A stretch of DNA of 64,000 nt from a bacterium (GTDB lineage Bacteria > Pseudomonadota > Alphaproteobacteria > Rhodobacterales > Rhodobacteraceae): assembly GCA_016124195.1 (NCBI GenBank), contig WGOE01000002.1, forward strand, positions 434,001 to 498,000, given 5' to 3'. A program made the position numbers and the translations under genes. This document shows, piece by piece, positions 1 through 8,003 of the stretch (position 1 is its first letter; every line of letters starts with the position of its first letter). The notes beneath the pieces were generated by a model, which saw nothing but the letters and a program-made list of their open reading frames with translations, searched no databases and was not told the DNA's origin.

Positions 1-408
1 CGACCCGAAGGCGGCGGCGGCGGCGATCTCGCGGTCGGCCACGTCGAGCGGCACCGGCAGGGTCTGGGAAATCACGTAAAAGATTCCCTGCGCCTGAAAA
101 TCCAGATAGCTTTGCAGCGCGCCGGGGTTCATGCCGTAATGCAGGTCATTGCGTTCGGGCGCCTGACCGCCGGTCAGCTCCCACGAGCCGGCCGGGTCAA
201 AGAGGACGCGCTGGCTGCCGTTGATTATGAGTGCGCTGTGCGCGCCCGACCCGCTGCGCCCGTTGATCGAGGTGATCAGCGTGACGGATGCAGGCGGGCC
301 CGCGACATAGGTCGCGCGCGCCACATCGGCGTCGCTGGCCCATTTGTGATCGCCGCTGCACCCCGCAAGACAGGCGGCCGCGGCTAGGGCAAGAAGGCTG
401 CGCAGCAT
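1..408 (-). CDS. Putative lipoprotein, C-terminus cut by the window edge
   Basis: The reading frame is open from an ATG at 408 down to base 1 with no stop, so 136 codons are visible and the end lies outside the window. It begins with a short hydrophobic signal (LLALAAAACLAGC) whose LAGC lipobox would place the lipidated cysteine at about residue 19. The mature part is soluble-looking, with a segment around SGAHSALIINGSQRVLFDPAGS near residues 55-76. It looks like a conserved Rhodobacteraceae envelope lipoprotein, but I do not recognise a function. It runs the same way as the oxidase subunit gene upstream of it. Confidence 0.75.
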   Translation of the reverse strand, partial: MLRSLLALAAAACLAGCSGDHKWASDADVARATYVAGPPASVTLITSINGRSGSGAHSALIINGSQRVLFDPAGSWELTGGQAPERNDLHYGMNPGALQSYLDFQAQGIFYVISQTLPVPLDVADREIAAAAAFGS

Positions 409-450
409 GGGTCACCTGCATGTCGTAAAAGAAAAGGGCGTGGATCTGGC

Positions 451-585
451 TCAGGCGTCGGCCAGGGCCATGACGATCAGCACGAGGATCGCGATGACGG
501 CCCCCCAGGTGACCATCTTCAGGAAACCGTTGAACGTCTTTTCCTGTGCGCGGATGTCCATGCTGCCCGGAACGTGTTCGTTCAT
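451..585 (-). CDS. aa3-type cytochrome c oxidase subunit IV (small bacterial type)
   Basis: This 44-residue protein begins MNEHVPGSMDIRAQEKTF, followed by one transmembrane helix (WGAVIAILVLIVMALADA) that ends at the C-terminus. That pattern, including the basic/aromatic stretch before the helix, is the small proteobacterial COX subunit IV family (COX4_pro_2). In Rhodobacter/Paracoccus the subunit sits beside subunits I and III of the aa3 oxidase, where its role is accessory. A strong ribosome-binding site, GGAGGT, lies just upstream on the minus strand (591-600), fixing the ATG at 585. No other oxidase subunit gene is nearby. Confidence 0.9.
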   Translation of the reverse strand: MNEHVPGSMDIRAQEKTFNGFLKMVTWGAVIAILVLIVMALADA

Positions 586-760
586 CTTGCCAACCTCCAA
601 ATTGTCAATGTCTCGAGGGTCCTGGGACCGTTGCTGTGGCCTTACCCGATTAGCCTGCCCCTGTCACGGGGGCAAGTGGTGCCGGGCGGCCCGTGGTGGC
701 GGTCTGGCCCGGCCCGAGCCATTGCCTGCCGCAACTTTGCCCGGATCGGGGCGTTGCCGG

Positions 761-1789
761 TCAGGTGGCGCGCCAGACCCAGGCGCCATCCGGGCCCAGC
801 TGGCGCGCGGCCCGGCCGGCCTTGCGCAGGCAGTTCAGATGGGCCACCGTCTCGGCCAGGGCGAGGTTGAACGTGTCGGGCCCGATGTCGCGCTTGAAAA
901 GCGGCGCGAAACATTCGACAGCGCGCGACGGCGTTGTCAGGTGGGCCTGCAGGCGGTCCAGCGCCTCTTCCTGTTCGGCGATCATCTCGTCGAGCCTGCG
1001 CGGCAGGCCGGTGAAGGGCAGCTTATGCCCCGGCAGGACCAGCTGATCCTCCGCCGCCAGCGGGCGAAAGCGGCGGCACGAGGCCAGCCATTCGGTCAGC
1101 GGATCGGCCTCGGGCTCGGTCGCATAGACCCCGATGTTGGGCGAGATGGTCGCCAGAACCTGATCGCCCGCCAGAACGATCGGGTCATCGAGGCTCCACA
1201 GCGTTGCATGGTCGGGCGCGTGGCCCTGACCAAGGCGCACCAGCCAGCGCCGTCCGCCCGCCTGCAGCTCATCGCCCTCGTCGATCCGGGTGAAGCCCAG
1301 CGGCATTGGCGATACGACATCGCAGAAGTTGAAGGGGCGCTGCCCGGCGCGCGCGCTGGTGATGTCCTTGCCGACGCCGGCGCGGGTCAGGAATTGCAGC
1401 GCCTCGGGGACATGGCTTTGATGTTCGTCCAGCGTCAGCATGCGGCCGTAAAGCCAGGCAGTGCGCGGGATCAAAAGCTCGACCCCCTGATCCTGAAACC
1501 AGCCGGCCAGGCCCAGATGGTCGGGGTGATGATGTGTGGCAATCAGCCGCGTGACCGGCTTGCCGGCCAGGGTGACGGCCATCAGGCCCTGCCAGATCGC
1601 CTTGGTCCGGCGCGAGGACATGCCGGTATCCACCAGGGTCCAGCTGTCGCCGTCATCCAGCGCATAGACATTCACATGGTCCAGCGCCATGGGCAGCGGC
1701 AGCCGCATCCATTTGATGCCCGCCGCCACGTCAATCGCCGTCAACTCCGCCGGCGGATCGGGAAACGGATAGGCCAGGGGTGCGGTCAT
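761..1789 (-). CDS. MBL-fold metallo-hydrolase
   Basis: This 342-residue protein has the metallo-beta-lactamase metal-binding motif HxHxDH at residues 86-91 (HHHPDH), followed by a further histidine in GQGHAPDH, so it should bind a dinuclear metal centre and hydrolyse an ester or thioester bond. No signal peptide is seen, so it is probably cytoplasmic. The ATG at 1789 overlaps the stop of the acyl-CoA dehydrogenase gene as ATGA, so the two are translationally coupled and the hydrolase may act on an acyl-CoA metabolite. A longer frame runs upstream to 2119, but that part is antisense-like arginine-rich shadow of the dehydrogenase. Confidence 0.88.
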   Translation of the reverse strand: MTAPLAYPFPDPPAELTAIDVAAGIKWMRLPLPMALDHVNVYALDDGDSWTLVDTGMSSRRTKAIWQGLMAVTLAGKPVTRLIATHHHPDHLGLAGWFQDQGVELLIPRTAWLYGRMLTLDEHQSHVPEALQFLTRAGVGKDITSARAGQRPFNFCDVVSPMPLGFTRIDEGDELQAGGRRWLVRLGQGHAPDHATLWSLDDPIVLAGDQVLATISPNIGVYATEPEADPLTEWLASCRRFRPLAAEDQLVLPGHKLPFTGLPRRLDEMIAEQEEALDRLQAHLTTPSRAVECFAPLFKRDIGPDTFNLALAETVAHLNCLRKAGRAARQLGPDGAWVWRAT

Positions 1790-3474
1790 GCCATCAGCGC
1801 TTCGGGCGTCAGGTCGAACAGGGTGGTCGCGCCATGGCGCACCTCGGCCGCCCAGGCGGCGTGGCGCGGCAGAAGGCGGGTGACGGCGAAACGGGCCAAA
1901 GGCAGCCGCGCCGGATCGGCCTCGGCCGCAAGCAGGTGGAAATGCGTTCCCAGCACCTGCGCGAAGGCGCGCTGATAGGCCACCGCCGAGCCGCCCCGGT
2001 CCAGCGGGCCCTGCGCCAGCAGGGCGGCGGTCGCCGCGCGCAGGGTGTCGATGGCGGCCAGCATCGGTGCGGACAGATCGGCCGGGGCGCGGGCTGCGGC
2101 TGCGGCCATCTCGTCGCACAGGCCATGGGCCATCGCGCCATCGTCCATCATCTTGCGGCCGACGAGGTCCAGCGCCTGGATCCCATTGGTGCCTTCGTAG
2201 ATCGAGGTCACGCGCACGTCGCGGGCATATTGCGCGGCGCCGGTGGCTTCGATGAAGCCCATGCCGCCGTGAACCTGCACGCCCAGCTGCGCCACGGCAT
2301 TGCCGGTGTCGGTGCCGTAAGCCTTGGCCAGGGGGGTCAGGAACGCGGCCCGCGCGGTCCAGCCCGCATCGCCGGTCGCCCGGCCCATGTCGATGGCCAC
2401 GGCGCAGGCGAGGCCGATGGCGCGGGCGGCAAAGGTCTCGGCCTTCATCTCCATCAGCATGCGGCGCACGTCGGGGTGGCCGATGATGCCAGCCTCGCCC
2501 GAGGCGGTCTTGCCCTGCTTGCGGCCCTCGGCATAGGCCAGCGCCTGCTGAAAGGCCGCCTCGGCGACCGAGACGCCTTGCATGCCGACGCCAAGCCTTG
2601 CGTTGTTCATCATGGTGAACATGGCCGCCATGCCCTTGCCGGGGGCGCCCACCATCCAGCCCTTGGCGCTTTCAAAGGCCATGACGGCGGTGGGTGATCC
2701 ATGCAGGCCCATCTTGTGTTCCAGCCGAACGACCTGAAGACTGTTGCGCGCGCCCAGCGAACCATCCGGGTTGGGCAGGAATTTCGGCACCATGAAGAGG
2801 CTGATCCCCCTCGTGCCCTCGGCCGCGCCGGGCAGGCGGGCCAGCACCAGATGGCAGGTGTTGGCGGTGAAGTCGCAATCCGCCCAGGAGATGAAGATCT
2901 TGTCGCCGGTCACCGCATAGGTGCCATCGCCCAGGGGCTCGGCCCGGGTGCGCAGGGCCCCCACGTCCGACCCCGCCTGCGGTTCGGTCAGGTTCATCGT
3001 GCCGTGCCATTCGCCCGACACAAGACGCGGGATGTAAAGCGCGCGCATCTCGGCATCGGCGTGATGTTCCAGCGCCTCAATCTGGCCTTGCGTCAGCAGC
3101 GGGTTCAGTTGCAAGGCCAGACAGGCCGAACCTGTCATCTCGTTCACACAGGTCGCAATGGTAATGGGCAAGCCCATGCCGCCGTAGTCTGCCGGCGCCG
3201 CCATGCCGATCCAGCCGCCCTCGGCGATGGCGCGAAAGCCCTCGGCAAAGCCGGGCGAGGTGCGCACCACGCCGTTTTCCACCACTGCCGGATGTTCATC
3301 GCCCGACCGGTTCAGGGGTGCCAGCACGGTCTGGGACAGGCGCGCCGCCTCGGTCAGGATCGCCTCGACCGTGTCGGGGGTCGCATCGGCGAAGCGGTCG
3401 GTTGCGGCGACCTGATCGAAACCCATGACCGACAGAAGCAGTCGGTAGTCGGCGAGGGGGGCGAGGTAGGGCAT
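1786..3474 (-). CDS. Acyl-CoA dehydrogenase of the long, DmdC-like class
   Basis: At 562 residues this FAD enzyme is longer than the classic 380-residue acyl-CoA dehydrogenases and carries the extra C-terminal domain of the DmdC (3-methylmercaptopropionyl-CoA dehydrogenase) type group. The flavin/substrate signature LTEPQAGSDVG lies near residue 160. IYEGTNGIQALDLVGRK near residue 430 contains the catalytic glutamate position of the family. The reaction would be alpha,beta-desaturation of an acyl-CoA with electrons passed to ETF. It is the first gene of a two-gene unit with the downstream hydrolase. The exact substrate cannot be told; dmdB or dmdD homologues are not adjacent, so a DMSP role is only a possibility. 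Confidence 0.88.
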   Translation of the reverse strand: MPYLAPLADYRLLLSVMGFDQVAATDRFADATPDTVEAILTEAARLSQTVLAPLNRSGDEHPAVVENGVVRTSPGFAEGFRAIAEGGWIGMAAPADYGGMGLPITIATCVNEMTGSACLALQLNPLLTQGQIEALEHHADAEMRALYIPRLVSGEWHGTMNLTEPQAGSDVGALRTRAEPLGDGTYAVTGDKIFISWADCDFTANTCHLVLARLPGAAEGTRGISLFMVPKFLPNPDGSLGARNSLQVVRLEHKMGLHGSPTAVMAFESAKGWMVGAPGKGMAAMFTMMNNARLGVGMQGVSVAEAAFQQALAYAEGRKQGKTASGEAGIIGHPDVRRMLMEMKAETFAARAIGLACAVAIDMGRATGDAGWTARAAFLTPLAKAYGTDTGNAVAQLGVQVHGGMGFIEATGAAQYARDVRVTSIYEGTNGIQALDLVGRKMMDDGAMAHGLCDEMAAAAARAPADLSAPMLAAIDTLRAATAALLAQGPLDRGGSAVAYQRAFAQVLGTHFHLLAAEADPARLPLARFAVTRLLPRHAAWAAEVRHGATTLFDLTPEALMA

Positions 3475-3620
3475 GGGGGGCTCCGTCTGGAAAGGGTCGG
3501 CGTAAAAGGCGTGGCGCGTGGCAAAGGTGGCTGCTTCACAAGGGCCGTGCCACAGGATATGGCAGCCGCATCTAGGCTTATCGCCGCCCGCGGTTCCAGC
3601 AAGAAAGACGCTGCGTCACG

Positions 3621-4604
3621 ATGCAAACGCCCGAAAGCTTTTCGGCCCCTTCCGCAGACGCGCCCGAGCGGACCGAGCTTCTGGCCCCTGATGCCGGCGG
3701 TCTGGCCCGCGCGGTGGATCTGTTGCGGCAGGGCAGGCTCGTCGCCTTTCCGACCGAGACGGTCTATGGCCTTGGCGGCGATGCGAGGGACAGTCTCGCG
3801 GTGGCGCGGATCTATGCCGCCAAGGGCCGGCCTCGCTTCAACCCCCTGATCGCGCATGTCAGCGACATGGAGATGGCGCGCGGCCTTGGCGTATTCGACG
3901 CGCGGGCCGAGGCGCTGGCCGCGCGGTTCTGGCCCGGCCCGCTGACGCTGGTGCTGCCCCTGGCGCAGGGCTCGGGCCTGTCCGATCTGGTCACGGCCGA
4001 TCTGCCGACGGTGGCGCTGCGCATGCCGGCCCATCCCGTGGCCCGCGCCCTGATCGCGGCCTTTGGCGGGCCGCTGGCGGCACCTTCGGCCAACCCGTCC
4101 GGCCGCGTTTCGCCCACGCGGGCCGCACATGTCATGGCCGGCCTGTCGGGCCGGATCGCCGCGGTGATCGACGGCGGCCCCTGCGCGGTGGGGGTGGAAT
4201 CAACCATCCTTGGCCTGTTCGACGAGACCGAACTGCTGCGCCCCGGCGGGATCGCCGCCGAAGAGATCGAGGCTTTCACCGGCCCGCTGGTGCGCCCCGG
4301 CCACGGCCCGCGGCCCAATGCGCCGGGGCAGCTGGCCAGCCATTACGCAACCCTTGCGCCGATCCGGCTGAACGCCAGCGACACGCGCCCGGGCGAGGTG
4401 CGGCTGGGCTTCGGCGCCGGGGCGGCCGATCTGAACCTGTCGCCGCAGGCCGATCTGGTCGAGGCGGCGGCCAACCTCTTTCACCTTTTGCACGAGGCCG
4501 ACCGGATCGCCCAAGGCCGCCCGATCGCCGTGGCCCCTATCCCCGACACCGGATTGGGGCGCGCCATCAACGACCGCCTGCGCCGGGCCGCGGCACCGCG
4601 GTGA
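3621..4604 (+). CDS. L-threonylcarbamoyladenylate synthase (Sua5/YwlC type)
   Basis: The enzyme makes threonylcarbamoyl-AMP from threonine, bicarbonate and ATP for the t6A37 modification of ANN-decoding tRNAs in the cytoplasm. The 327 residues contain the YrdC-domain landmarks TETVYGLG (about residue 46), the KGRPRFNPL substrate-binding basic patch (about 70) and PSANPSGRVSPT (about 150). A Sua5-specific C-terminal domain follows the linker NAPGQLASHYA. The length separates it from the short TsaC form. It is divergent from the acyl-CoA dehydrogenase gene, with about 145 bp between them. Confidence 0.93.
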   Translation: MQTPESFSAPSADAPERTELLAPDAGGLARAVDLLRQGRLVAFPTETVYGLGGDARDSLAVARIYAAKGRPRFNPLIAHVSDMEMARGLGVFDARAEALAARFWPGPLTLVLPLAQGSGLSDLVTADLPTVALRMPAHPVARALIAAFGGPLAAPSANPSGRVSPTRAAHVMAGLSGRIAAVIDGGPCAVGVESTILGLFDETELLRPGGIAAEEIEAFTGPLVRPGHGPRPNAPGQLASHYATLAPIRLNASDTRPGEVRLGFGAGAADLNLSPQADLVEAAANLFHLLHEADRIAQGRPIAVAPIPDTGLGRAINDRLRRAAAPR

Positions 4605-4696
4605 TGCCGCTGGCCGACCATCTGCGTCGCACATGGACCTGTCCGCGGGGGCCAATCGTCTTAACTAGGCTTTGAACCACACACAGGAATGCGCGA

Positions 4697-6694
4697 ATGG
4701 CCTATCTTCTGGGCGTCGATACCGGCGGCACCTACACCGACGCTGTGATCCTTGACGAGGCGGCCGATGCCGTGATCGGCAAGGCCAAGTCCTTGACCAC
4801 GCGGGCCGATCTGGCGCTTGGCATCGGCCGGGCGGTCGATGCCGCGCTGCAGGGCGCCGGTGTGGCGCCGGCGCAGATCGCCATGGTCTCGCTATCGACC
4901 ACACTGGCCACCAATGCGCTGGTCGAAGGGCAGGGCGGGCGCGTGGCGCTGATCTTCATCGGCTTTGATGCCGACGATCTGGAACGGGGCGGCCTGATCG
5001 AAGCCTTGAAAGGCGATCCAGTCGTGCGCCTGTCGGGCGGTCACAACCACGCCGGGGGCGAGGCCGCACCGCTGGACCTCGCCGCGCTGGAACGGGCCGT
5101 CACCGATCTGGCGGGCGATGTGATGGGCTTTGCCGTGGCCAGCCGCTTTGCCACCCGCAACCCCGCGCACGAGACCGCGGCGCGTGATCTGATCCGCAGG
5201 CTCTCGGGGCGGCCGGTCACCTGTTCGCACGAGCTTTCGGCCAAGCTCAACGGGCCGCGCCGCGCGCTGACGGCGGTTCTGAACGCCCGGCTTATCGGGA
5301 TGATCGACCGGCTGGTGGCGGCCTGCGAACGGCATCTGCAATCGGTGGGCATCACCGCACCCCTGATGGTGGTGCGCGGCGATGGGGCGCTGATCTCTTC
5401 CGCCATGGTGCGCGAACGCCCGATCGAGACGATCCTGTCGGGTCCCGCCGCCTCCATCGTCGGGGCGCGCTGGCTGACAGGGGCCTCGGACGCGCTGGTC
5501 AGCGACATCGGCGGGACCACGACCGATGTGGCCCTGTTGCGCAACGGCCTGCCAGAGATCGACCCAGAAGGCGCCCGGGTCGGCGGCCTGCGCACCATGG
5601 TCGAGGCGGTGGCGATGCGCACCTCTGGCCTCGGCGGCGATTCCGAGGTGCATGTGCTGACCGCCGGCCTGACCGGTGGCCTGCGCCTTGGGCCGCGCCG
5701 GCTGATCCCGGTCTCGCTTCTGGCGGTGGACCATGGGCCGATGGTGCATGCCGCACTTGACCGCTGGCTGGCCTCGGAAACGGCCGGTGAGTTCGACGGC
5801 CGTTTCGTCATGCCGATGCCGGGCCAGACCGGTGGCCTGACCCCGCGCGAGGCGGTGGTTCTGGCCCGCGTGCAAGAGGCGATGCCCCTGGCCCGCGCGC
5901 TGACCTCGCGGCTGGAAGTGGCGGCGATGGAGCGGCTGGTGGCGCGCGGTCTGGTGATGATCGCGGGGGTAACCCCTTCTGATGCCGCCCATGTGCTGGA
6001 GCGGCTGGACAGCTGGGACGCCTCTGCCGCGGCCAAGGCGCTGAAGCTGATGGCGCGTCGGCGCAACGGGTCGGGCGACCGGATTGCCCTTGACGCGGTG
6101 GTGCTGGCGCAATCCATCGTCGATCAGCTGACCGCGCAGACGGTGGAATGCCTGCTGGAAGCCGCGTTTGACGAGGATGACGGCTTTGATGCGCCCTCGG
6201 AAACCCTGGCCCGGCATCCTTTGACGACGGCCGGCCTCGACCGGCACCGCGGCGTGGTCGAGGTGACGGTGCGGCTCGGCGTGCCGGTGATCGGCCTTGG
6301 CGCCTCGGCCCCCAGCTATTACGGCGCGGTGGGCGAAAGGCTGGGCTGCGAGATGATCCTGCCCGAACATGCCGGCGTGGCCAATGCGATCGGCGCGGTG
6401 GTGGGCCAGGTGAGCCAGCGCGCCTCGGGGCTGGTGACCAGCCCGGGCGAGGGGCGCTTCACCGCCCATCTGCCCGAGGGTCTGCAGACCTTCAACGACC
6501 GCGATGCAGCACTTGACGCGCTGGAGGCCGCCCTTGTCGCCGAAGCCAGCGCCCGCGCCCGCGAGGCCGGGGCCGAGGATCTGCATGTCTCGACCACGCG
6601 CGACATCCGCGAGGCCAATGTCGAAGGCCGCGCGATGTTCATCGAGGCGACCGTGACCGCCGTCGCCTCGGGCCGGCCGCGCGTGGCGCATTGA
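4697..6694 (+). CDS. Hydantoinase/oxoprolinase A-like protein (orphan HyuA)
   Basis: The protein of 665 residues opens with the ATPase-type signature LLGVDTGGTYTDAVI of the hydantoinase/oxoprolinase N-terminal domain and has a second actin/ASKHA-like phosphate motif, SDIGGTTTDVALL, near residue 270. Members of this family carry out ATP-dependent opening of hydantoins, 5-oxoproline or ketones (acetone/acetophenone carboxylases), usually together with a HyuB subunit. No HyuB is encoded next to it, so the substrate is open. The gene stands alone, followed by about 290 bp of non-coding DNA and the tRNA. Confidence 0.88.
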   Translation: MAYLLGVDTGGTYTDAVILDEAADAVIGKAKSLTTRADLALGIGRAVDAALQGAGVAPAQIAMVSLSTTLATNALVEGQGGRVALIFIGFDADDLERGGLIEALKGDPVVRLSGGHNHAGGEAAPLDLAALERAVTDLAGDVMGFAVASRFATRNPAHETAARDLIRRLSGRPVTCSHELSAKLNGPRRALTAVLNARLIGMIDRLVAACERHLQSVGITAPLMVVRGDGALISSAMVRERPIETILSGPAASIVGARWLTGASDALVSDIGGTTTDVALLRNGLPEIDPEGARVGGLRTMVEAVAMRTSGLGGDSEVHVLTAGLTGGLRLGPRRLIPVSLLAVDHGPMVHAALDRWLASETAGEFDGRFVMPMPGQTGGLTPREAVVLARVQEAMPLARALTSRLEVAAMERLVARGLVMIAGVTPSDAAHVLERLDSWDASAAAKALKLMARRRNGSGDRIALDAVVLAQSIVDQLTAQTVECLLEAAFDEDDGFDAPSETLARHPLTTAGLDRHRGVVEVTVRLGVPVIGLGASAPSYYGAVGERLGCEMILPEHAGVANAIGAVVGQVSQRASGLVTSPGEGRFTAHLPEGLQTFNDRDAALDALEAALVAEASARAREAGAEDLHVSTTRDIREANVEGRAMFIEATVTAVASGRPRVAH

Positions 6695-6941
6695 GGCGCC
6701 CCGGGCGGCGGCCAGCGCCGTCGCACCCGGATCGCGCCATCCTGCCGCGCGGCTGAGGCATCGCCCCTGGTCCGAAATGACCCCTGCGATCTGCGCCGTG
6801 TCGGCCCGACCTGCGGTACCCCGGCAAGCTCTGTGGCATCAGAATGGGCCGCCTGATCTGCGAGAGGACCGCCCCGGGCCGCAGCACATGGGCCGAAGCA
6901 TCCGCCTGCATCGCAAGCGACGACCTGATGACGATTTTGCC
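6695..6941. other. Non-coding interval before the tRNA
   Basis: No reading frame here has start, codon use or similarity that I would accept as a gene; the short frames are shadows in high-GC sequence. No clear terminator with a T-run was found after the hydantoinase-like gene. Confidence 0.5.
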
Positions 6942-6970
6942 TTGACGCCAAAAGTCGGCTCCACTACTCC
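6942..6970 (+). promoter_or_regulatory. Candidate promoter of the tRNA gene
   Basis: TTGACG (6942-6947) is followed after 17 bases by TACTCC (6965-6970), placing a start site just before the tRNA at 6981. The -35 match is good and the -10 is weak, as is common for stable-RNA promoters in Rhodobacteraceae. Confidence 0.5.
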
Positions 6971-6980
6971 CCGCCGCAGT

Positions 6981-7057
6981 GGCTAGGTAGCTCAGCTGGT
7001 TAGAGCACGCGACTCATAATCGCGGGGTCGGGGGTTCGAGTCCCCCCCTCGCCACCA
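6981..7057 (+). tRNA. tRNA-Met (CAU anticodon), with an acceptor-stem mismatch
   Basis: The cloverleaf can be drawn completely: D-stem GCTC/GAGC, anticodon stem CGCGA/TCGCG with loop CTCATAA (anticodon CAU), T-stem GGGGG/CCCCC with loop TTCGAGT, and an encoded CCA at 7055-7057. The 5' acceptor strand GGCTAGG pairs with the 3' strand CCTCGCC at six of seven positions; position 4 (U) faces C at position 69, where A would be expected. Elongator tRNA-Met is the best reading, although tRNA-Ile2 with a lysidine-modified CAU cannot be excluded from sequence alone. A decayed integrase gene lies directly 3' of it. Confidence 0.9.
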
Positions 7058-7157
7058 CTTCCTCTATAACCTGTTTTTTTGTTGGCCCCCTTGCATCTCA
7101 GGGGCTATTCACAACTTTCGCTCCAAATCCTGCTACAAAACACAGGGGGGCGAGAGC

Positions 7158-7545
7158 ATGAAAAATGTGCGGATGATCCGGGGGGTTTGGGTCGCCCGGA
7201 TCGTGGTGCCCCAGGAGCTTCGACGCTTCATCGGCAGGAGCGAGCTGCAAGAGAAGCTGCCGCCTGAGGCCAGAGCTCGGGAACGGCAGGCTGTGATCGT
7301 GCTGAACCGATTTCACGCCTTGCTTGATGACGCGCGTGAGAAGCTCGTCGCATCCAGACCGATAGTCGCGTCTGCAGCGAAGTAACACTACCGAGCCGAA
7401 CTGGAAGCAGACGACCCTGAGCGAGAAAATGCGACGATGACGGATCGGCCCTTGTCGTATCGTTCGATTTACGCGCGCAAACTCCGTCTCCTGATTGCAG
7501 TAAAGCTCGAAACTGAAGAGGCAGAGGCTGCCCCCGGGTCTTACG
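7158..7545 (+). pseudogene. Tyrosine-type site-specific integrase, decayed remnant
   Basis: Translation starts MKNVRMIRGVWVARIVVPQELRRFIG, which matches the N-terminal DUF6538-type segment of phage/island integrases found beside tRNA genes in Rhodobacteraceae. A TAA stop at 7383-7385 interrupts the frame, yet the same frame continues with family-like residues (HYRAELEADDPE and later YARKLRLLIAVKLETEEAEA) until similarity fades near 7545. The catalytic C-terminal domain (R...HxxR...Y) is absent. The position, 100 bp after the 3' end of a tRNA, is where such genes sit after integration into tRNA 3' ends. I judge it a dead scar. Confidence 0.75.
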
Positions 7546-8003
7546 CCCTGCTGTTTCACGCGCCGCAACCGTCATGTTCTCTCCATGATGAGAGCGAGGT
7601 CCGACCCGAGACACGCCGATTGAAAGGTCATGATGTTGCACCCCGGATGCGAGTGCCACCTCTTTCGGATTTTCGCCGCTGTATCATGGCGTTGCGGGCG
7701 TCTGGCAGGGGGGCGCCCTGCGGCGCCGACGGCAGGGGCCCATGATCCGGACCGGCGGGTCGGGCCGATGGCACGATCATATGCCGGGCAGCGTCTGCCG
7801 TTTCATCTTGAGGCAGTCGCCATCGACGATGCGGCCGGATGGCGCGGGATCGGGGCGGACTTTTTCTTTGCCGGTGCTTGAACCTGCCGATCCTGCCGGC
7901 GTAGTCTCTTCCGGAAATACCGCGCCGGGCGATCTTGCCTCGGTGCGGGCAGATCCGATCACTCGACGACCGACAGGATGCGGCGCGACAAAGGGGAGTT
8001 GCC
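7546..8003. other. Gene-poor degenerate DNA after the integrase remnant
   Basis: Apart from short random frames I see no gene in this stretch. It may be the rest of the decayed element. I looked for a second copy of the tRNA 3' end (an attR-type repeat) and found no convincing one; the nearest partial resemblance is near 7647-7665. The MFS ribosome-binding site AGGGGAG lies at its right edge. Confidence 0.45.

Noticed and set aside
7641-7670. A second copy of the tRNA 3' end (attR) near 7650
   Set aside because: Only scattered bases match GCGAGTGCCACCTC to the tRNA end; not enough for an attachment site.
7437-7745. A 102-codon separate gene after the integrase start
   Set aside because: It is the same frame continuing past the TAA of the integrase remnant and loses protein character towards its end.
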